Assembly: GCF_021952865.1 (NCBI RefSeq)
Contig: NZ_CP040792.1
Location: 434,001 to 498,000 of the forward strand
Direction of reading: 5' to 3'
Length of the DNA: 64,000 nt
Origin: Clavibacter californiensis
Lineage (GTDB): Bacteria > Actinomycetota > Actinomycetes > Actinomycetales > Microbacteriaceae
Part shown: positions 8,669 to 17,360 of the stretch, in pieces
Layout of the letters: the number at the start of each line of letters is the position of its first letter
Numbering within the stretch: the stretch's first letter is position 1
Notes under the pieces: generated by a model
Told to the model about the DNA's origin: nothing
What the model saw: the letters and a program-made list of their open reading frames with translations, nothing else
Database searches by the model: none
Position numbers and translations under genes: made by a program

Positions 8669-9627
8669 CGGGCGTCCCCCTCGGTCAGCAGCGCGCGGAT
8701 GTAGCGCCAGGTGAGCAGCAGGCTGACCGCGAGCATGATCATGGCGGCCGCCGAGGCGACGCCGTAGTTCCCGCCGGAGAGCCCGATCTGGTAGACGAAG
8801 GTGCCGAGCACGTTGGTCTGGTCGGTGATGCCGCTGCTCTGCTGGAGGATGTGGATCTGCGTGAACACCCGCAGGTCCCAGATCACCTGCAGCAGGCTCA
8901 CGAGCAGGAGCACGGGGGCGACGGACGGCGCCACGATGTGCAGGAAGCGCTGCCGGGCGTCGGCGCCGTCGAGCTGGGCCGCCTCCATCATCGACTCGTC
9001 GAGCTGCGTCACGGAGGCGTAGACCATGAAGACCACGAGCGGCACGCTCATCCACGTGATGAGGAGGCCCGCGACCACGAAGAACGTCACCGGGTCCGAG
9101 AGCCAGTTGTAGCCGACCATGCCGTCGGCGCCGAGCAGCCCGAGGGTCCAGCCGACGACGCCGCTGCGCGGGTCGAACAGCAGCTGGAACACCTGCAGCG
9201 AGCTGAGCACGGGCATCGCCCACGCCACGAGCATCACGATCTGCACGCCCACCGCGATGGACCGGCGCACCTGCGTGAGCAGCATCGCGCCGGCCGTGCC
9301 GATGACCACGGTCGCCGCGGCGCACGCGAGGCAGAAGCCCACAGACCGTCCGAGCGACGCCCAGAACGCCGGGTCGCCGAGCACCTGCGCGTAGTTGGCG
9401 ATCCCCACCATCTCCGGCGCCTGCCCGAACTGCTGGGCCAGACCGAACCGCTGGAACGACATGATCACCTGGCGCGCCAGCGGGTAGCCGAGGCCGACCG
9501 CGACGATCGCGATGGCCGGCAGGACGAGCGCCCACGCGAGCCGGCGCTCGGCCCGCGGGCTCCGCGGCGCCTCGAGGGCCGGCGCGGGCGACGGCGTCGA
9601 GGTGGACGTGCTGAGGACGGCGCTCAC
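8665..9627 (-). CDS. carbohydrate ABC transporter permease (MalF family)
   Basis: 320-residue membrane subunit with a cytosolic N-terminus and six predicted helices. The EAA loop is SMMEAAQLDGADARQRFLHI, followed by a serine-proline linker (VAPSVAPVLLL). The GTG start at 9627 lies 7 nt after the solute-binding lipoprotein stop. It forms the heteromeric channel with the product of the next gene, with which it overlaps by 4 nt. The typical MalF-like length supports an intact gene. Confidence 0.92.
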   Translation of the reverse strand: MSAVLSTSTSTPSPAPALEAPRSPRAERRLAWALVLPAIAIVAVGLGYPLARQVIMSFQRFGLAQQFGQAPEMVGIANYAQVLGDPAFWASLGRSVGFCLACAAATVVIGTAGAMLLTQVRRSIAVGVQIVMLVAWAMPVLSSLQVFQLLFDPRSGVVGWTLGLLGADGMVGYNWLSDPVTFFVVAGLLITWMSVPLVVFMVYASVTQLDESMMEAAQLDGADARQRFLHIVAPSVAPVLLLVSLLQVIWDLRVFTQIHILQQSSGITDQTNVLGTFVYQIGLSGGNYGVASAAAMIMLAVSLLLTWRYIRALLTEGDAR

Positions 9628-9634
9628 GGGCGGA

Positions 9635-10921
9635 TCACGCCTGGCCGAGCAGGCTCGTGAGCTTGGCGTCGGCGGCGGACGCGAGGGCGACGGGATCGCC
9701 GCCGGCCGCGATCGCGACGTAGAAGTCGTCGATGACCCGCGCGCCCTCGACGAGCGCCCAGTTCTGCGCGGCGGGCGTGCCGACCGAGTTGCGCACGGCC
9801 TCCGTGGTGAGGGTCGCGAGCTCGTCGGTGCCGAGCGCGCCGGCGTAGTCGAGGTTGCCGGGGACCCAGCCGCCCTGGGTGGCGAAGTACTCCTGGAAGG
9901 GCTGGGAGAAGATCAGCTTCATGACCTCCTTGGCGAGGTCCTGGTTCTTGGAGCGGGCGGAGATCGCGACGTTGGATCCGCCTGCGAACGGGTGCCCGAC
10001 GTCGCCGCCCGCGGCGGCCGGGAAGCCGAAGTAGCCGACGTCGCCGGCGTCCACCAGGGCCTTGTCGATGTTGTCGAGCTGCCAGTTGAACCCGAAGAAC
10101 ATCGCGGTCTCGCCGGAGTTGAACGGCACCCACGGCATGTCGGAGACCTCGCTGTCGGTCACGGTGCCCGCGGTGGATCCCGTCTTCCAGAGCTCCTGCA
10201 GCGTCTGGAACGCCTTCTGGCTCTCGGGGCTGGAGAGCGAGCCCTTCCAGGTGTCGCCGTCCTGCTCGGCGAGGCGTCCGCCCTCGGTGAACTGCCACGC
10301 GAGGGCGGACTGCCACGAGATGCCGGGGAGGTAGAGGCCCGAGAACCCGGGGTCGCCCGCGTGCGCGGCCTGCAGCTTCGCGGCCGCGGCCGTGAGCTCC
10401 TCGACGGTCGTGGGGACGGCGACGCCCGCCTGGGCGAACATGTCCTTGCGGTAGAAGAACAGGCGGCTGCCGGCGTAGAACGGGGCTGCGTACATCTGCC
10501 CGTCGTGGGAGCCGAGCTCCACGAGCGACTGCGTGAGGCTGGATCCGCCCAGCTCCTCCTTCATGTCCTCGAGGCTCGTGAGCGCCCCGACCGCGCAGAA
10601 CGTGGGGGCCTGCGTGTTGCCGAGCTCGACGATGTCGGGGGTGGAGTCGGCGCTCGCGAGCGAGGTCTGGAGCTTCGACACGATGCCGTCCCACACCTGC
10701 AGCTCGATCGTGAGCGTGGATCCGGGGTGCTGCTCCTCGAACGTCTTCTTCAGCCAGTCGCGCGCCTCCTGGGAGACCGAGTCGGTCACCATCCAGACGC
10801 GGAGGTCGGCGGTGGCGGGGCCGCCCCCGCCGCTGGATCCGGAGGCGCAGGCGGCGAGGAGGGCGCTGAGCCCGAAGGCCCCTCCGAGGCCGATGGCGGT
10901 GCGGCGGGTGATGTCGGCCAT
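9635..10921 (-). CDS. extracellular sugar-binding lipoprotein of ABC transporter
   Basis: 428-residue family 1 solute-binding protein. It begins MADITRRTAIGLGG (a twin-arginine-like RR) with lipobox LAAC, so it is lipidated and surface-held. I placed the start at the ATG at 10921 because AGGAG lies 9 nt upstream; the in-frame ATG at 10993 lacks a good ribosome-binding site. DLRVWMVTDS and later GGSNVAISARSKN are typical of sugar-binding family members. First gene of the operon binding protein-permease-permease-ROK kinase-ROK regulator. The identity of the sugar is not visible. Confidence 0.92.
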   Translation of the reverse strand: MADITRRTAIGLGGAFGLSALLAACASGSSGGGGPATADLRVWMVTDSVSQEARDWLKKTFEEQHPGSTLTIELQVWDGIVSKLQTSLASADSTPDIVELGNTQAPTFCAVGALTSLEDMKEELGGSSLTQSLVELGSHDGQMYAAPFYAGSRLFFYRKDMFAQAGVAVPTTVEELTAAAAKLQAAHAGDPGFSGLYLPGISWQSALAWQFTEGGRLAEQDGDTWKGSLSSPESQKAFQTLQELWKTGSTAGTVTDSEVSDMPWVPFNSGETAMFFGFNWQLDNIDKALVDAGDVGYFGFPAAAGGDVGHPFAGGSNVAISARSKNQDLAKEVMKLIFSQPFQEYFATQGGWVPGNLDYAGALGTDELATLTTEAVRNSVGTPAAQNWALVEGARVIDDFYVAIAAGGDPVALASAADAKLTSLLGQA

Positions 10922-11076
10922 GACGTGTCTCCTGGGGTCGCGGTGCGGGAGCGGGTGGACCCATCGTGCGAGCGCCAGGGCCCGCGCAGGCACGCGCCGT
11001 GTTAAATCGCGCCTGCATAAACATGTTCTTCATCTGCGGCGCCGCCGGATCCGGGCGCCCGTGCTTCCATGGGCCC
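10922..11076. promoter_or_regulatory. divergent promoter region of sugar ABC operon and cutC
   Basis: A 155-nt spacer with the only AT-rich patch nearby at about 11000-11035 (GTTAAATC, CATAAACATGTTCTTC). The patch contains the palindrome AACATGTT. It is a reasonable location for promoters in both directions and for the operator of the ROK regulator encoded at the far end of the operon. The site assignment is inference. Confidence 0.35.
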
Positions 11077-11826
11077 ATGACGCGACCGGCCGACCCGTCC
11101 CGTGCCCGCCGCGTGGCGGTCGAGATCGCCGTGCAGGACGCGGCCTCCGCGCGCACCGCTCGCGACGCCGGCGCCGACCGCGTCGAGCTGTGCTCCGCGC
11201 TCGCCGCGACGGGCGGCGTGACCTCGAGCATCGGGCTCGTGGAGGCCGTGGTCGCCGTCGGGCTGCCCGTGCACGTGCTGATCCGGCCGCGGCCCGGCGG
11301 GTTCGTGCACGACGCCGGGGAGCGCGCCGTCATGCTGCGCGACGTGCGGGCGGCGCTCGGCGCGGGGGCCGCGGGCATCGTCTCCGGGGGGCTCACCGAG
11401 GACGGCCGCGTGGACGCGGACCTCCTCGCCCGGCTCGTCGACGCGGCGGGCGATGCCGTGTTCACCTTCCACCGCGCGATCGACGCGGTCGACGACCGGC
11501 CGGCCGGGCTCGACGCGCTCCTCGCCGCGGGCGCCGGCCGCGTGCTCACGTCCGGCGGCGCGGACCGGGCGGGCGACGGGGTGCCGGCGCTCGCGGAGCT
11601 GGTGGCGCGCGCCGACGGGCGGATCGAGATCCAGGCCGGAGGGGGAGTGACGGTCGACGCGATCCCGGCGCTCGTCCGCGCGGGCGTCGACGCGATCCAC
11701 CTCTCGGCCCGGCGGCGCGTGGCTGCCGCGCGCGTGGGGCCGGGCGGCGGCGAGGCGGCGCACGACGTGACCGACTGCGGGATCGTCGCGGCGGCGGTGG
11801 CCGCGGTGCGGGCTGCAGCCGGGTGA
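11077..11826 (+). CDS. cutC: CutC family protein (copper homeostasis-like TIM barrel)
   Basis: 249-residue CutC-like TIM barrel. Family segments are VEIAVQDAASARTARDAGADRVELCSAL (quoted in part), VHVLIRPRPGGFVH, FTFHRAID and the C-terminal IHLSARR. CutC was named from copper sensitivity, but its biochemical role remains uncertain, and many homologues lie next to sugar genes as here. The ATG at 11077 follows GGGCCC and has no clear ribosome-binding site. It is divergent from the sugar ABC operon and may be regulated with it. Its downstream neighbour is a decayed gene on the other strand. Confidence 0.9.
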   Translation: MTRPADPSRARRVAVEIAVQDAASARTARDAGADRVELCSALAATGGVTSSIGLVEAVVAVGLPVHVLIRPRPGGFVHDAGERAVMLRDVRAALGAGAAGIVSGGLTEDGRVDADLLARLVDAAGDAVFTFHRAIDAVDDRPAGLDALLAAGAGRVLTSGGADRAGDGVPALAELVARADGRIEIQAGGGVTVDAIPALVRAGVDAIHLSARRRVAAARVGPGGGEAAHDVTDCGIVAAAVAAVRAAAG

Positions 11827-11858
11827 CGCGTGTCGGACCGGCCGGGCGGGCGGCTGGC

Positions 11859-12117
11859 TCAGCCCGCGAGCAGCCCGGCGCCGAGGTTCGCCGCCGCGTG
11901 CGTGAGAGCGCCCGGCACCACGTTCCTCGAGCGGTCGCGGAGCCATCCGAGCATCAGCGCGGCCAGGGACTGCACCGGCGGGATCGGCCAGATCGCCGCG
12001 TCCACGAGGAGCAGCGGCAGGTGCGGGATCAGGAAGACGAGCGCCTGCACGAGGTTCCCGCGAGCGAACCCGAGCCGTCGGACGAGCACGCCGCCGTTGA
12101 GGCCGCGGGACGGCCTG
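11859..12117 (-). pseudogene. 5'-truncated CPBP-family intramembrane protease remnant
   Basis: An open stretch encodes only the C-terminal half of a CPBP (CAAX-like, Abi) membrane protease: RGLNGGVLVRRLGF, the helix ALVFLIPHLPLLLVD with the second-motif His, MLGWLRDRSRNVVPG and ALTHAAANLGAGLL with the third-motif His and Asn. The first motif (EExxxR) and preceding helices are missing, because the frame runs straight into the 3' end of the hydrolase gene at 12118. A GTG at 12089 could still start a 76-residue product. Best read as a deletion remnant; a deliberate short gene is less likely. Confidence 0.6.
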
Positions 12118-13155
12118 TCAGCCGCGCCCGGTCGTCCGACGGCGCGCGCCCCGGCGCCGGGCCCGCTCGGCCGCATCCGCCATCGCCTCCGCGTGCGCGG
12201 TCTTGGCGCGGCCGATCGCGTCGTCGTCGTCGCGGCGGATCGCGATGCCCTCGGCCACCTGCGCGCGCAGTGCCCGGATCGAGTCCCGGAACGTGGGGGC
12301 GAAGTGCGCCTGCTCCCCGTCCCGCTCCTCCTCGCCCACCGGGAACCGCCGCAGCTCCGCCGACGCGTCCTCGGTCGACGAGCCCTCGGCCGGCGGCCGC
12401 TCGAGGTGGGCCAGGCAGAGGCGGGCGACCTCGTCGGCGTGGTCGTGCATCACCGAGTGCGCGGCGCCCGGGATCTCCCACAGCCGCGCGCGCGGCAGCA
12501 GCCGCCCCATCTCCTCCACCCACGCGCGCGGGACGACGGCGTCGTGCTCGCCGCGGATCACGAGGGCGCTGGCACGGATGTCGGGCAGGCGCGCCTCGAT
12601 CCGGAACGACATCATCCGCGGGAGCACCCGGAGGAACCAGCGCACGCCGCAGACGAGGTAGGCGCGGATGGCGAGCACCTGGATCCGGCGGGGTTCGTGC
12701 AGCGACGACCGCAGGAACCGCACGGCGGCCACCGGCACGGAGCGCGCGGCCGGATCCACCACCGGGCTGATCATGACGAGCGTGCTGATCCCGGGGCGCC
12801 TCGCCGCGAGATCCGCCACCATCTGCGTGCCCATGGAGTGGCCGACGAGCACCGGGTCGTCGAGGCCTAGCTCGTCGATCGCGGCGCCCACGAGGTCGGC
12901 GTACTCGCGGATCGCGAGCGCCCGCCCGGGGTGGCGCACGCCCGCGAACCCCGGCAGGTCGAGGGCGTGCACGGTGCCGTGCCCGTCGAGGCGCGGCGCG
13001 AGGCGCTCGAAGTAGTCGGAGCTCACGCCGATGCCGGGCACGAGCACGAACGCGCGGCCGTCGGGGCTGCCGAGGGTGCTGATCCGCACGGTGAGGCCGC
13101 GGTGCACGAGGCGCGTGACGCGGACGGTCGTGGCGGGGCGGCCGTGCTCGGTCAT
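12118..13155 (-). CDS. alpha/beta-fold hydrolase
   Basis: 345-residue cytosolic hydrolase with oxyanion segment LVPGIGVSSDYF, nucleophile elbow VGHSMGTQ (Ser), an acid in RGEHDAVVP and the His in PGAAHSVM, completing the triad. After residue ~270 it carries an extra ~75-residue charged tail rich in Arg and Glu (RRDDDDAIGRAKTAHAEAM...) not needed for the fold. Start ATG at 13155. A remnant CPBP gene abuts its 3' end, so the tail may have been altered by the same deletion. Substrate unknown. Confidence 0.85.
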   Translation of the reverse strand: MTEHGRPATTVRVTRLVHRGLTVRISTLGSPDGRAFVLVPGIGVSSDYFERLAPRLDGHGTVHALDLPGFAGVRHPGRALAIREYADLVGAAIDELGLDDPVLVGHSMGTQMVADLAARRPGISTLVMISPVVDPAARSVPVAAVRFLRSSLHEPRRIQVLAIRAYLVCGVRWFLRVLPRMMSFRIEARLPDIRASALVIRGEHDAVVPRAWVEEMGRLLPRARLWEIPGAAHSVMHDHADEVARLCLAHLERPPAEGSSTEDASAELRRFPVGEEERDGEQAHFAPTFRDSIRALRAQVAEGIAIRRDDDDAIGRAKTAHAEAMADAAERARRRGARRRTTGRG

Positions 13156-13250
13156 GCGGTGCCTCCTGCGGCGGACGGGTCGTCGGGTGCGATCCGCGAG
13201 GCGTCCACGCTAGGGCACGGCGCCTGCGGCCCAGCCGATCCCGCACGCGG

Positions 13251-13640
13251 CTACGTCCCCGCGTCCCCGCCCGACACGCACAGGCAGAACGGGTGCCCCG
13301 CCGGATCCGCGTACACGTCGAAGCGGTCGGCCGCCGTCGGGTCCGCCGCGGGCTGGAGCAGGCGGCCGCCGAGGGCGAGCACGCGCTCGCGGCCCTCGGC
13401 GAGGTCGTCGACATAGAAGTCGAGGTGGATCTGCTGCTGCTGGCGCGGGCCATCGCCCGGCCACACGGGCGGCACGAAGTCGGGCGCGAGCTGGATCCCG
13501 ATCCTCCACTCGCCGTCGACGCGGACGCTGTGCCAGTCGTCCTCCGCGTGCACCTCGCCGTCGAGGAGCCCGGCCCAGAAGGCGCTCTCCGCGGCCAGGT
13601 CAGGTGCGTCGAGCACCACGATCGCCTGCCGGATCCTCAT
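13251..13640 (-). CDS. VOC family protein (glyoxalase/bleomycin-resistance fold)
   Basis: 129-residue single-chain vicinal oxygen chelate protein with two beta-alpha-beta-beta-beta modules: IRQAIVVLDAPDLAAESAFWAGLL and IHLDFYVDDLAEGRERVLALGG (both quoted near their full length), ending in YADPAGHPFCLC, where the Gly-His-Pro-Phe segment is typical of the fold. Such proteins dimerise to act as metal-dependent lyases, dioxygenases or drug-binding proteins. Monocistronic, ATG at 13640. A precise role cannot be given. Confidence 0.85.
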   Translation of the reverse strand: MRIRQAIVVLDAPDLAAESAFWAGLLDGEVHAEDDWHSVRVDGEWRIGIQLAPDFVPPVWPGDGPRQQQQIHLDFYVDDLAEGRERVLALGGRLLQPAADPTAADRFDVYADPAGHPFCLCVSGGDAGT

Positions 13641-13876
13641 GCGCTGTCCTTCTCTCGTCGTCGAGCGGGTGCTGTCAGCCTGGCACCGGCGTCCGACACC
13701 GACCAGGATCCGCGGCCCGCGCCCCTGGGATCCGGACCCCGACCACCGGTAGGTTTGACACCACGGCGCGTCTCGCGCCGGAACACCCTGCGGGCATCGT
13801 GGCTCAGCCGTCGTACGCGACGGCGGGAGCGTGCGGTGGCCGTCGGGCCACCAGTCACCTCCTGAAAGGAGCGACC

Positions 13877-14683
13877 ATGACCGCCCCCTCCGTCCAGCTC
13901 TACACGGTCCGCGACGCTGTCTCCGCGGACCTGCAGGGCGCCGTCGCCCGCGTCGCCGAGATCGGCTACGCGCAGGTCGAGCCGTACGCGTTCGTCGAGC
14001 GCGCCGACGAGTTCGCCGCCGCGTTCGCCGCGTCCGGCGTGACCGCGCCCTCCGGTCACGCGCCCGTCATCGACGGCGACGACGACCAGGCCGCCCGCAC
14101 CTTCGACGCCGCCGCGAAGCTCGGGATCCAGACGGTCATCGACCCCTTCATCCCCTCCGAGCGCTGGCAGACCGCCGACGACGCGCACAGGATCGCCGAC
14201 CGCGTCAACGAGCTGCAGGTGCAGGCCGCCGCGCGCGGCCTCGCCTTCGGGTACCACAACCACCAGTGGGAGTTCGCGAACAAGGTCGACGGCCGGCCGA
14301 TCTACGAGCTCTTCGTCGAGCGCCTCGACGCCGACGTCGTGCTCGAGCTCGACGCGTTCTGGTCGACCGTCGGCGGCATGGACACCCCCGCGCTCCTCCG
14401 CCAGCTCGGCGACCGCGTGCAGTTCCTGCACGTGAAGGACGGCAAGATCTCCGACGCGATCGCCAAGGTGCTGCCGAGCGCCGAGTCCGCGCTGGTCGTG
14501 CCGCCGGAGCTCGCGCAGGCCTTCAAGATGCAGGAGCCCGCGGGCCAGGGCGACGTCGACGTCGCCGCCGTGCTCGCGGCAGCTCCCCACGCGCTGCGCG
14601 TCGTCGAGTTCGACGACTACGCGGGCGACGTCTTCGACGGCATCGCGGCGTCCCTCGCCTGGCTGCAGGAGAACGACAAGTGA
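13877..14683 (+). CDS. sugar phosphate isomerase/epimerase
   Basis: 268-residue xylose-isomerase-like TIM barrel, starting MTAPSVQLYTVRDAVSADL, with GYAQVEPYAF, GYHNHQWEF, VLELDAFWSTVGG and FLHVKDGKI supplying the usual metal-binding Glu, His and Asp positions. GAAAGGA lies 7 nt before the ATG at 13877. Its stop overlaps the GTG of the following Gfo/Idh/MocA gene. The pair has the same order as 3725-1789, so this is a second copy of that functional module. Probable step in catabolism of an inositol or keto-sugar. Confidence 0.9.
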   Translation: MTAPSVQLYTVRDAVSADLQGAVARVAEIGYAQVEPYAFVERADEFAAAFAASGVTAPSGHAPVIDGDDDQAARTFDAAAKLGIQTVIDPFIPSERWQTADDAHRIADRVNELQVQAAARGLAFGYHNHQWEFANKVDGRPIYELFVERLDADVVLELDAFWSTVGGMDTPALLRQLGDRVQFLHVKDGKISDAIAKVLPSAESALVVPPELAQAFKMQEPAGQGDVDVAAVLAAAPHALRVVEFDDYAGDVFDGIAASLAWLQENDK

Positions 14684-15789
14684 CCGGCGGCACCGGCCGC
14701 GTCGGCGTCGGCGTGATCGGCGCGGGCGTCATCTCGGGCACGTATCTCGAGAACATGACGGCGATGCCGGACCTCGAGGTCCTGTTCGTCGCCGACATCG
14801 ACCTCGACCGCGCCCGCTCGCGCGCCGAGGAGCACGGCGTGCCGAACCACGGCACCGTCGAGGAGCTCCTCGCCATGGACGAGATCGAGATCGTCGTGAA
14901 CCTCACGCTGCCCGCCACGCACGCGGAGGTGGGCCGGCGGATCGTCGCGGCCGGCAAGCACGTGTGGAGCGAGAAGCCGCTGGCGCTGGATCACGAGTCC
15001 GGCCAGGACCTGCTCGAGGCGGCACGCGCGGCCGGCGTGCAGGTCGCGTGCGCGCCCGACACCGTGCTCGGCGCGGGGATCCAGTCGGCCATGCGCGCCA
15101 TCGCCCGCGGCGACATCGGCGAGCCGCTCACGGCGACGACGCTCTTCCACGTGCCCGGCCCCGACGCCTGGCACCCGAACCCCGAGTTCCTGTTCGCGCA
15201 CGGCGCCGGACCCCTGTTCGACATGGGCCCGTACTACGTCACCACGCTCGTGCACGCGTTCGGCGCGGCGGAGACGGTGAGCGCGGTCTCCTCGACCTCG
15301 CGCACCACGCGCACCATCGGCAGCGGACCCCGCGCGGGCACCGACTTCCCGGTGGAGGTGCCGACGCACCACGCGGCGCTCATCTCGTTCGCGGGCGGGC
15401 AGTCGGCGCAGTCGACGTTCAGCTTCCAGAACGCGCTGCCGCGCATGGGCTTCGTCGAGATCTCGGGCAGCGAGGGCACCATCGTGCTCCCCGACCCGAA
15501 CACCTTCGAGGGCGACAGCCAGCTGTGGCGCTTCGGGCAGCAGGAGCCGGAGACGCTGACGGCGGCTGGATCCACGTACGGCCGCGGCTCCGGCGTGCTG
15601 GACCTCGCGCGCAGCATCCGCGGCGGCGACCCGGTGCGCGCATCCGGCGAGGTCGCGGCGCACGTGCTCGACGTGCTGCTCGCGATCCGCGACGCGGCCG
15701 ACAGCCGCGAGGTCGTGAAGGTCGCGTCGAGCGTCGCGAAGCCGACGCCGCTCGCCGAGGACTGGGACCCGGCGGCGGCGACGCTGTAG
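14680..15789 (+). CDS. Gfo/Idh/MocA family oxidoreductase
   Basis: 369-residue NAD(P)-dependent dehydrogenase. Rossmann motif GVIGAGVISGTYLENM, VWSEKPLALDH loop with the conserved Lys, and GPLFDMGPYYVTTLVH in the C-terminal domain. The GTG start at 14680 overlaps the isomerase stop (GTGA), so expression is coupled. It ends PLAEDWDPAAATL, and a stem-loop terminator follows. It differs clearly from the enzyme at 1789 in the C-terminal domain, so it probably has a different substrate. Confidence 0.9.
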   Translation: MTGGTGRVGVGVIGAGVISGTYLENMTAMPDLEVLFVADIDLDRARSRAEEHGVPNHGTVEELLAMDEIEIVVNLTLPATHAEVGRRIVAAGKHVWSEKPLALDHESGQDLLEAARAAGVQVACAPDTVLGAGIQSAMRAIARGDIGEPLTATTLFHVPGPDAWHPNPEFLFAHGAGPLFDMGPYYVTTLVHAFGAAETVSAVSSTSRTTRTIGSGPRAGTDFPVEVPTHHAALISFAGGQSAQSTFSFQNALPRMGFVEISGSEGTIVLPDPNTFEGDSQLWRFGQQEPETLTAAGSTYGRGSGVLDLARSIRGGDPVRASGEVAAHVLDVLLAIRDAADSREVVKVASSVAKPTPLAEDWDPAAATL

Positions 15790-15809
15790 CGCGGCACCCG
15801 CTCGGACCG

Positions 15810-15842
15810 ACGGCCCCGCATCCGGTGACGGATGCGGGCCGT
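15810..15842 (+). terminator. stem-loop after isomerase/oxidoreductase pair
   Basis: A 14-bp stem with one bulged C (arms 15810-15824 and 15829-15842) and a GTGA loop begins 21 nt after the oxidoreductase stop. No T-run follows. Probable intrinsic terminator of the two-gene unit. Confidence 0.6.
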
Positions 15843-15884
15843 CCCGCGCTCGGCACCCGACGGCACGCGGGGGAGACTGGACCC

Positions 15885-16616
15885 ATGCAGCTGCACCGCG
15901 TCACCACCGGATCCGGCGCGCGCCACGTCGGCCTCGTGCACGGCCTCGGCGCGGACGGCGCGACGTGGGCGCCCGTCGTGGAGAGGCTCGTCGCGACCGG
16001 CCGGTTCACCGTCACGACAGTCGACCTCCGCGGGCACGGGGAGAGCGACCGTGTTGGCTCCTACGGCATCGAGGAGATGGCCGACGACGTGGTGGCGTCG
16101 GTGCCGCGCGGGCTCGACGCGGTCGTCGGGCACTCCCTCGGCGGATCCGTGCTGGTGCGCGCCGTCGCCCGCCTCGAGCCCGCGCGCGCCATCTACCTCG
16201 ACCCCGGGTTCCGGCTCGCGCTGCCGACCACGGGGATCCGCGGCCGCCTGTTCTGGGCGGCGCCGCTCGTGGGGCTCGCCGCCGCGCAGATCCCGCGGGC
16301 CCGCGCCGCCGCTCGTGTGCGCGCCGCCTACCCGGCCGCCGTCCGCGCATCGCTCGACGCCGCGCAGGCGCGCTTCGACCGCGGCATGGCGGTCGGCGTC
16401 TTCCGCGACGTGGCCTTCCACCCGCTCGCGGTGAGCGCGCCCGCCGTGCCGTCCACGATCGTGCTGTCCGACGACGCGCCCTCGGTGCTGCCCGCTGCGT
16501 GCGCGGCGGATCTCGAACGGCACGGGTGGGACGTCCGCCGGCTGCCGGGGATCCACCACGACATGCAGCTCGAGGACCCCGACCGGGTGCTCGCCGCGAT
16601 CGAGGACGTGCTGTGA
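15885..16616 (+). CDS. alpha/beta hydrolase
   Basis: 243-residue hydrolase: oxyanion segment LVHGLGADGATW, nucleophile elbow VGHSLGGS and a C-terminal PGIHHDMQLED providing the His. GGGAGA precedes the ATG at 15885. Its stop overlaps the GTG of the HEAT-repeat gene. The family covers esterases, haloperoxidase-like enzymes and lactonases, and nothing here narrows the substrate. Confidence 0.87.
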   Translation: MQLHRVTTGSGARHVGLVHGLGADGATWAPVVERLVATGRFTVTTVDLRGHGESDRVGSYGIEEMADDVVASVPRGLDAVVGHSLGGSVLVRAVARLEPARAIYLDPGFRLALPTTGIRGRLFWAAPLVGLAAAQIPRARAAARVRAAYPAAVRASLDAAQARFDRGMAVGVFRDVAFHPLAVSAPAVPSTIVLSDDAPSVLPAACAADLERHGWDVRRLPGIHHDMQLEDPDRVLAAIEDVL

Positions 16617-17338
16617 CGGACGCGCCGCGCGAACCCCAGCCCTCCGACCGCCCCGCCGACGCCGAGATCGCCGCCCGGCTGGCCGCCGCCCTCCGCGCGC
16701 CCGGCGCGTCCTCCCGGCTGCAGGCCGCGCTCACCGCGGGCACCCGGCCGGATCCCGCGCTCGTCGAGGGCCTCATCCACCGCTGCCGCGTCGAGCCCGA
16801 CCTGAACGTGCGGGAGATGCTCACGTGGGCGCTGATCCGCCACGACCCCGAGCAGACGATCCCGGCGCTCATCGCCGAGCTGGCGTCGCCCATCCCGCAG
16901 GCGCGCAGCCAGGCGCTGCACACGCTCTCCAAGATCGGCGACCGGCGCGCGCTGCCCGCGATCACGCCCGCGCTGCTGCGGGATCCGGACGACCACGTCG
17001 CGCGCACCGCATGGCGCACGGCGTCGGGCCTCGTCGACGGCGACCGGGATCCGTCCGGCGCGCGCTGGCTGTCGCAGCAGCTCGCGTCGCAGCTCGGCCG
17101 CGGCGACCGCGACACCCAGGCGAGCCTCGCGCGGGCCTTCGCGAGCGTCGGCCGGGCGGCGCTGCCGGTGCTCGAGCGGTCGCGGCGCGCGGCGGACGCC
17201 CGGGTGCGGATCCACGCGCTCGCCGTGATCGCGCAGCTCGCCGACCCGGAGCTCCGCTTCGACGACGCGATGGACGAGGCCCGCCGCACCTCCTTCGGCG
17301 CGCACCTCGCCCGGCGGCCGGGCTTGCACCTCCCGTAG
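16613..17338 (+). CDS. HEAT-repeat domain protein
   Basis: 241-residue all-helical protein with HEAT-like repeats, for example PALIAELASPIPQARSQALHTL, then DRRALPAITPALLRDPDDHV. A GTG start at 16613 overlaps the hydrolase stop by 4 nt. HEAT arrays are scaffolds for protein-protein contact and, in PBS-lyase-like forms, for tetrapyrrole-binding partners; no catalytic residues are apparent. Coupling to the hydrolase suggests a shared pathway of unknown nature. The next gene (MerR) starts 22 nt later and may be co-transcribed. Confidence 0.8.
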   Translation: MTDAPREPQPSDRPADAEIAARLAAALRAPGASSRLQAALTAGTRPDPALVEGLIHRCRVEPDLNVREMLTWALIRHDPEQTIPALIAELASPIPQARSQALHTLSKIGDRRALPAITPALLRDPDDHVARTAWRTASGLVDGDRDPSGARWLSQQLASQLGRGDRDTQASLARAFASVGRAALPVLERSRRAADARVRIHALAVIAQLADPELRFDDAMDEARRTSFGAHLARRPGLHLP

Positions 17339-17360
17339 CGTCATGTGATCGGGTGGTCCC

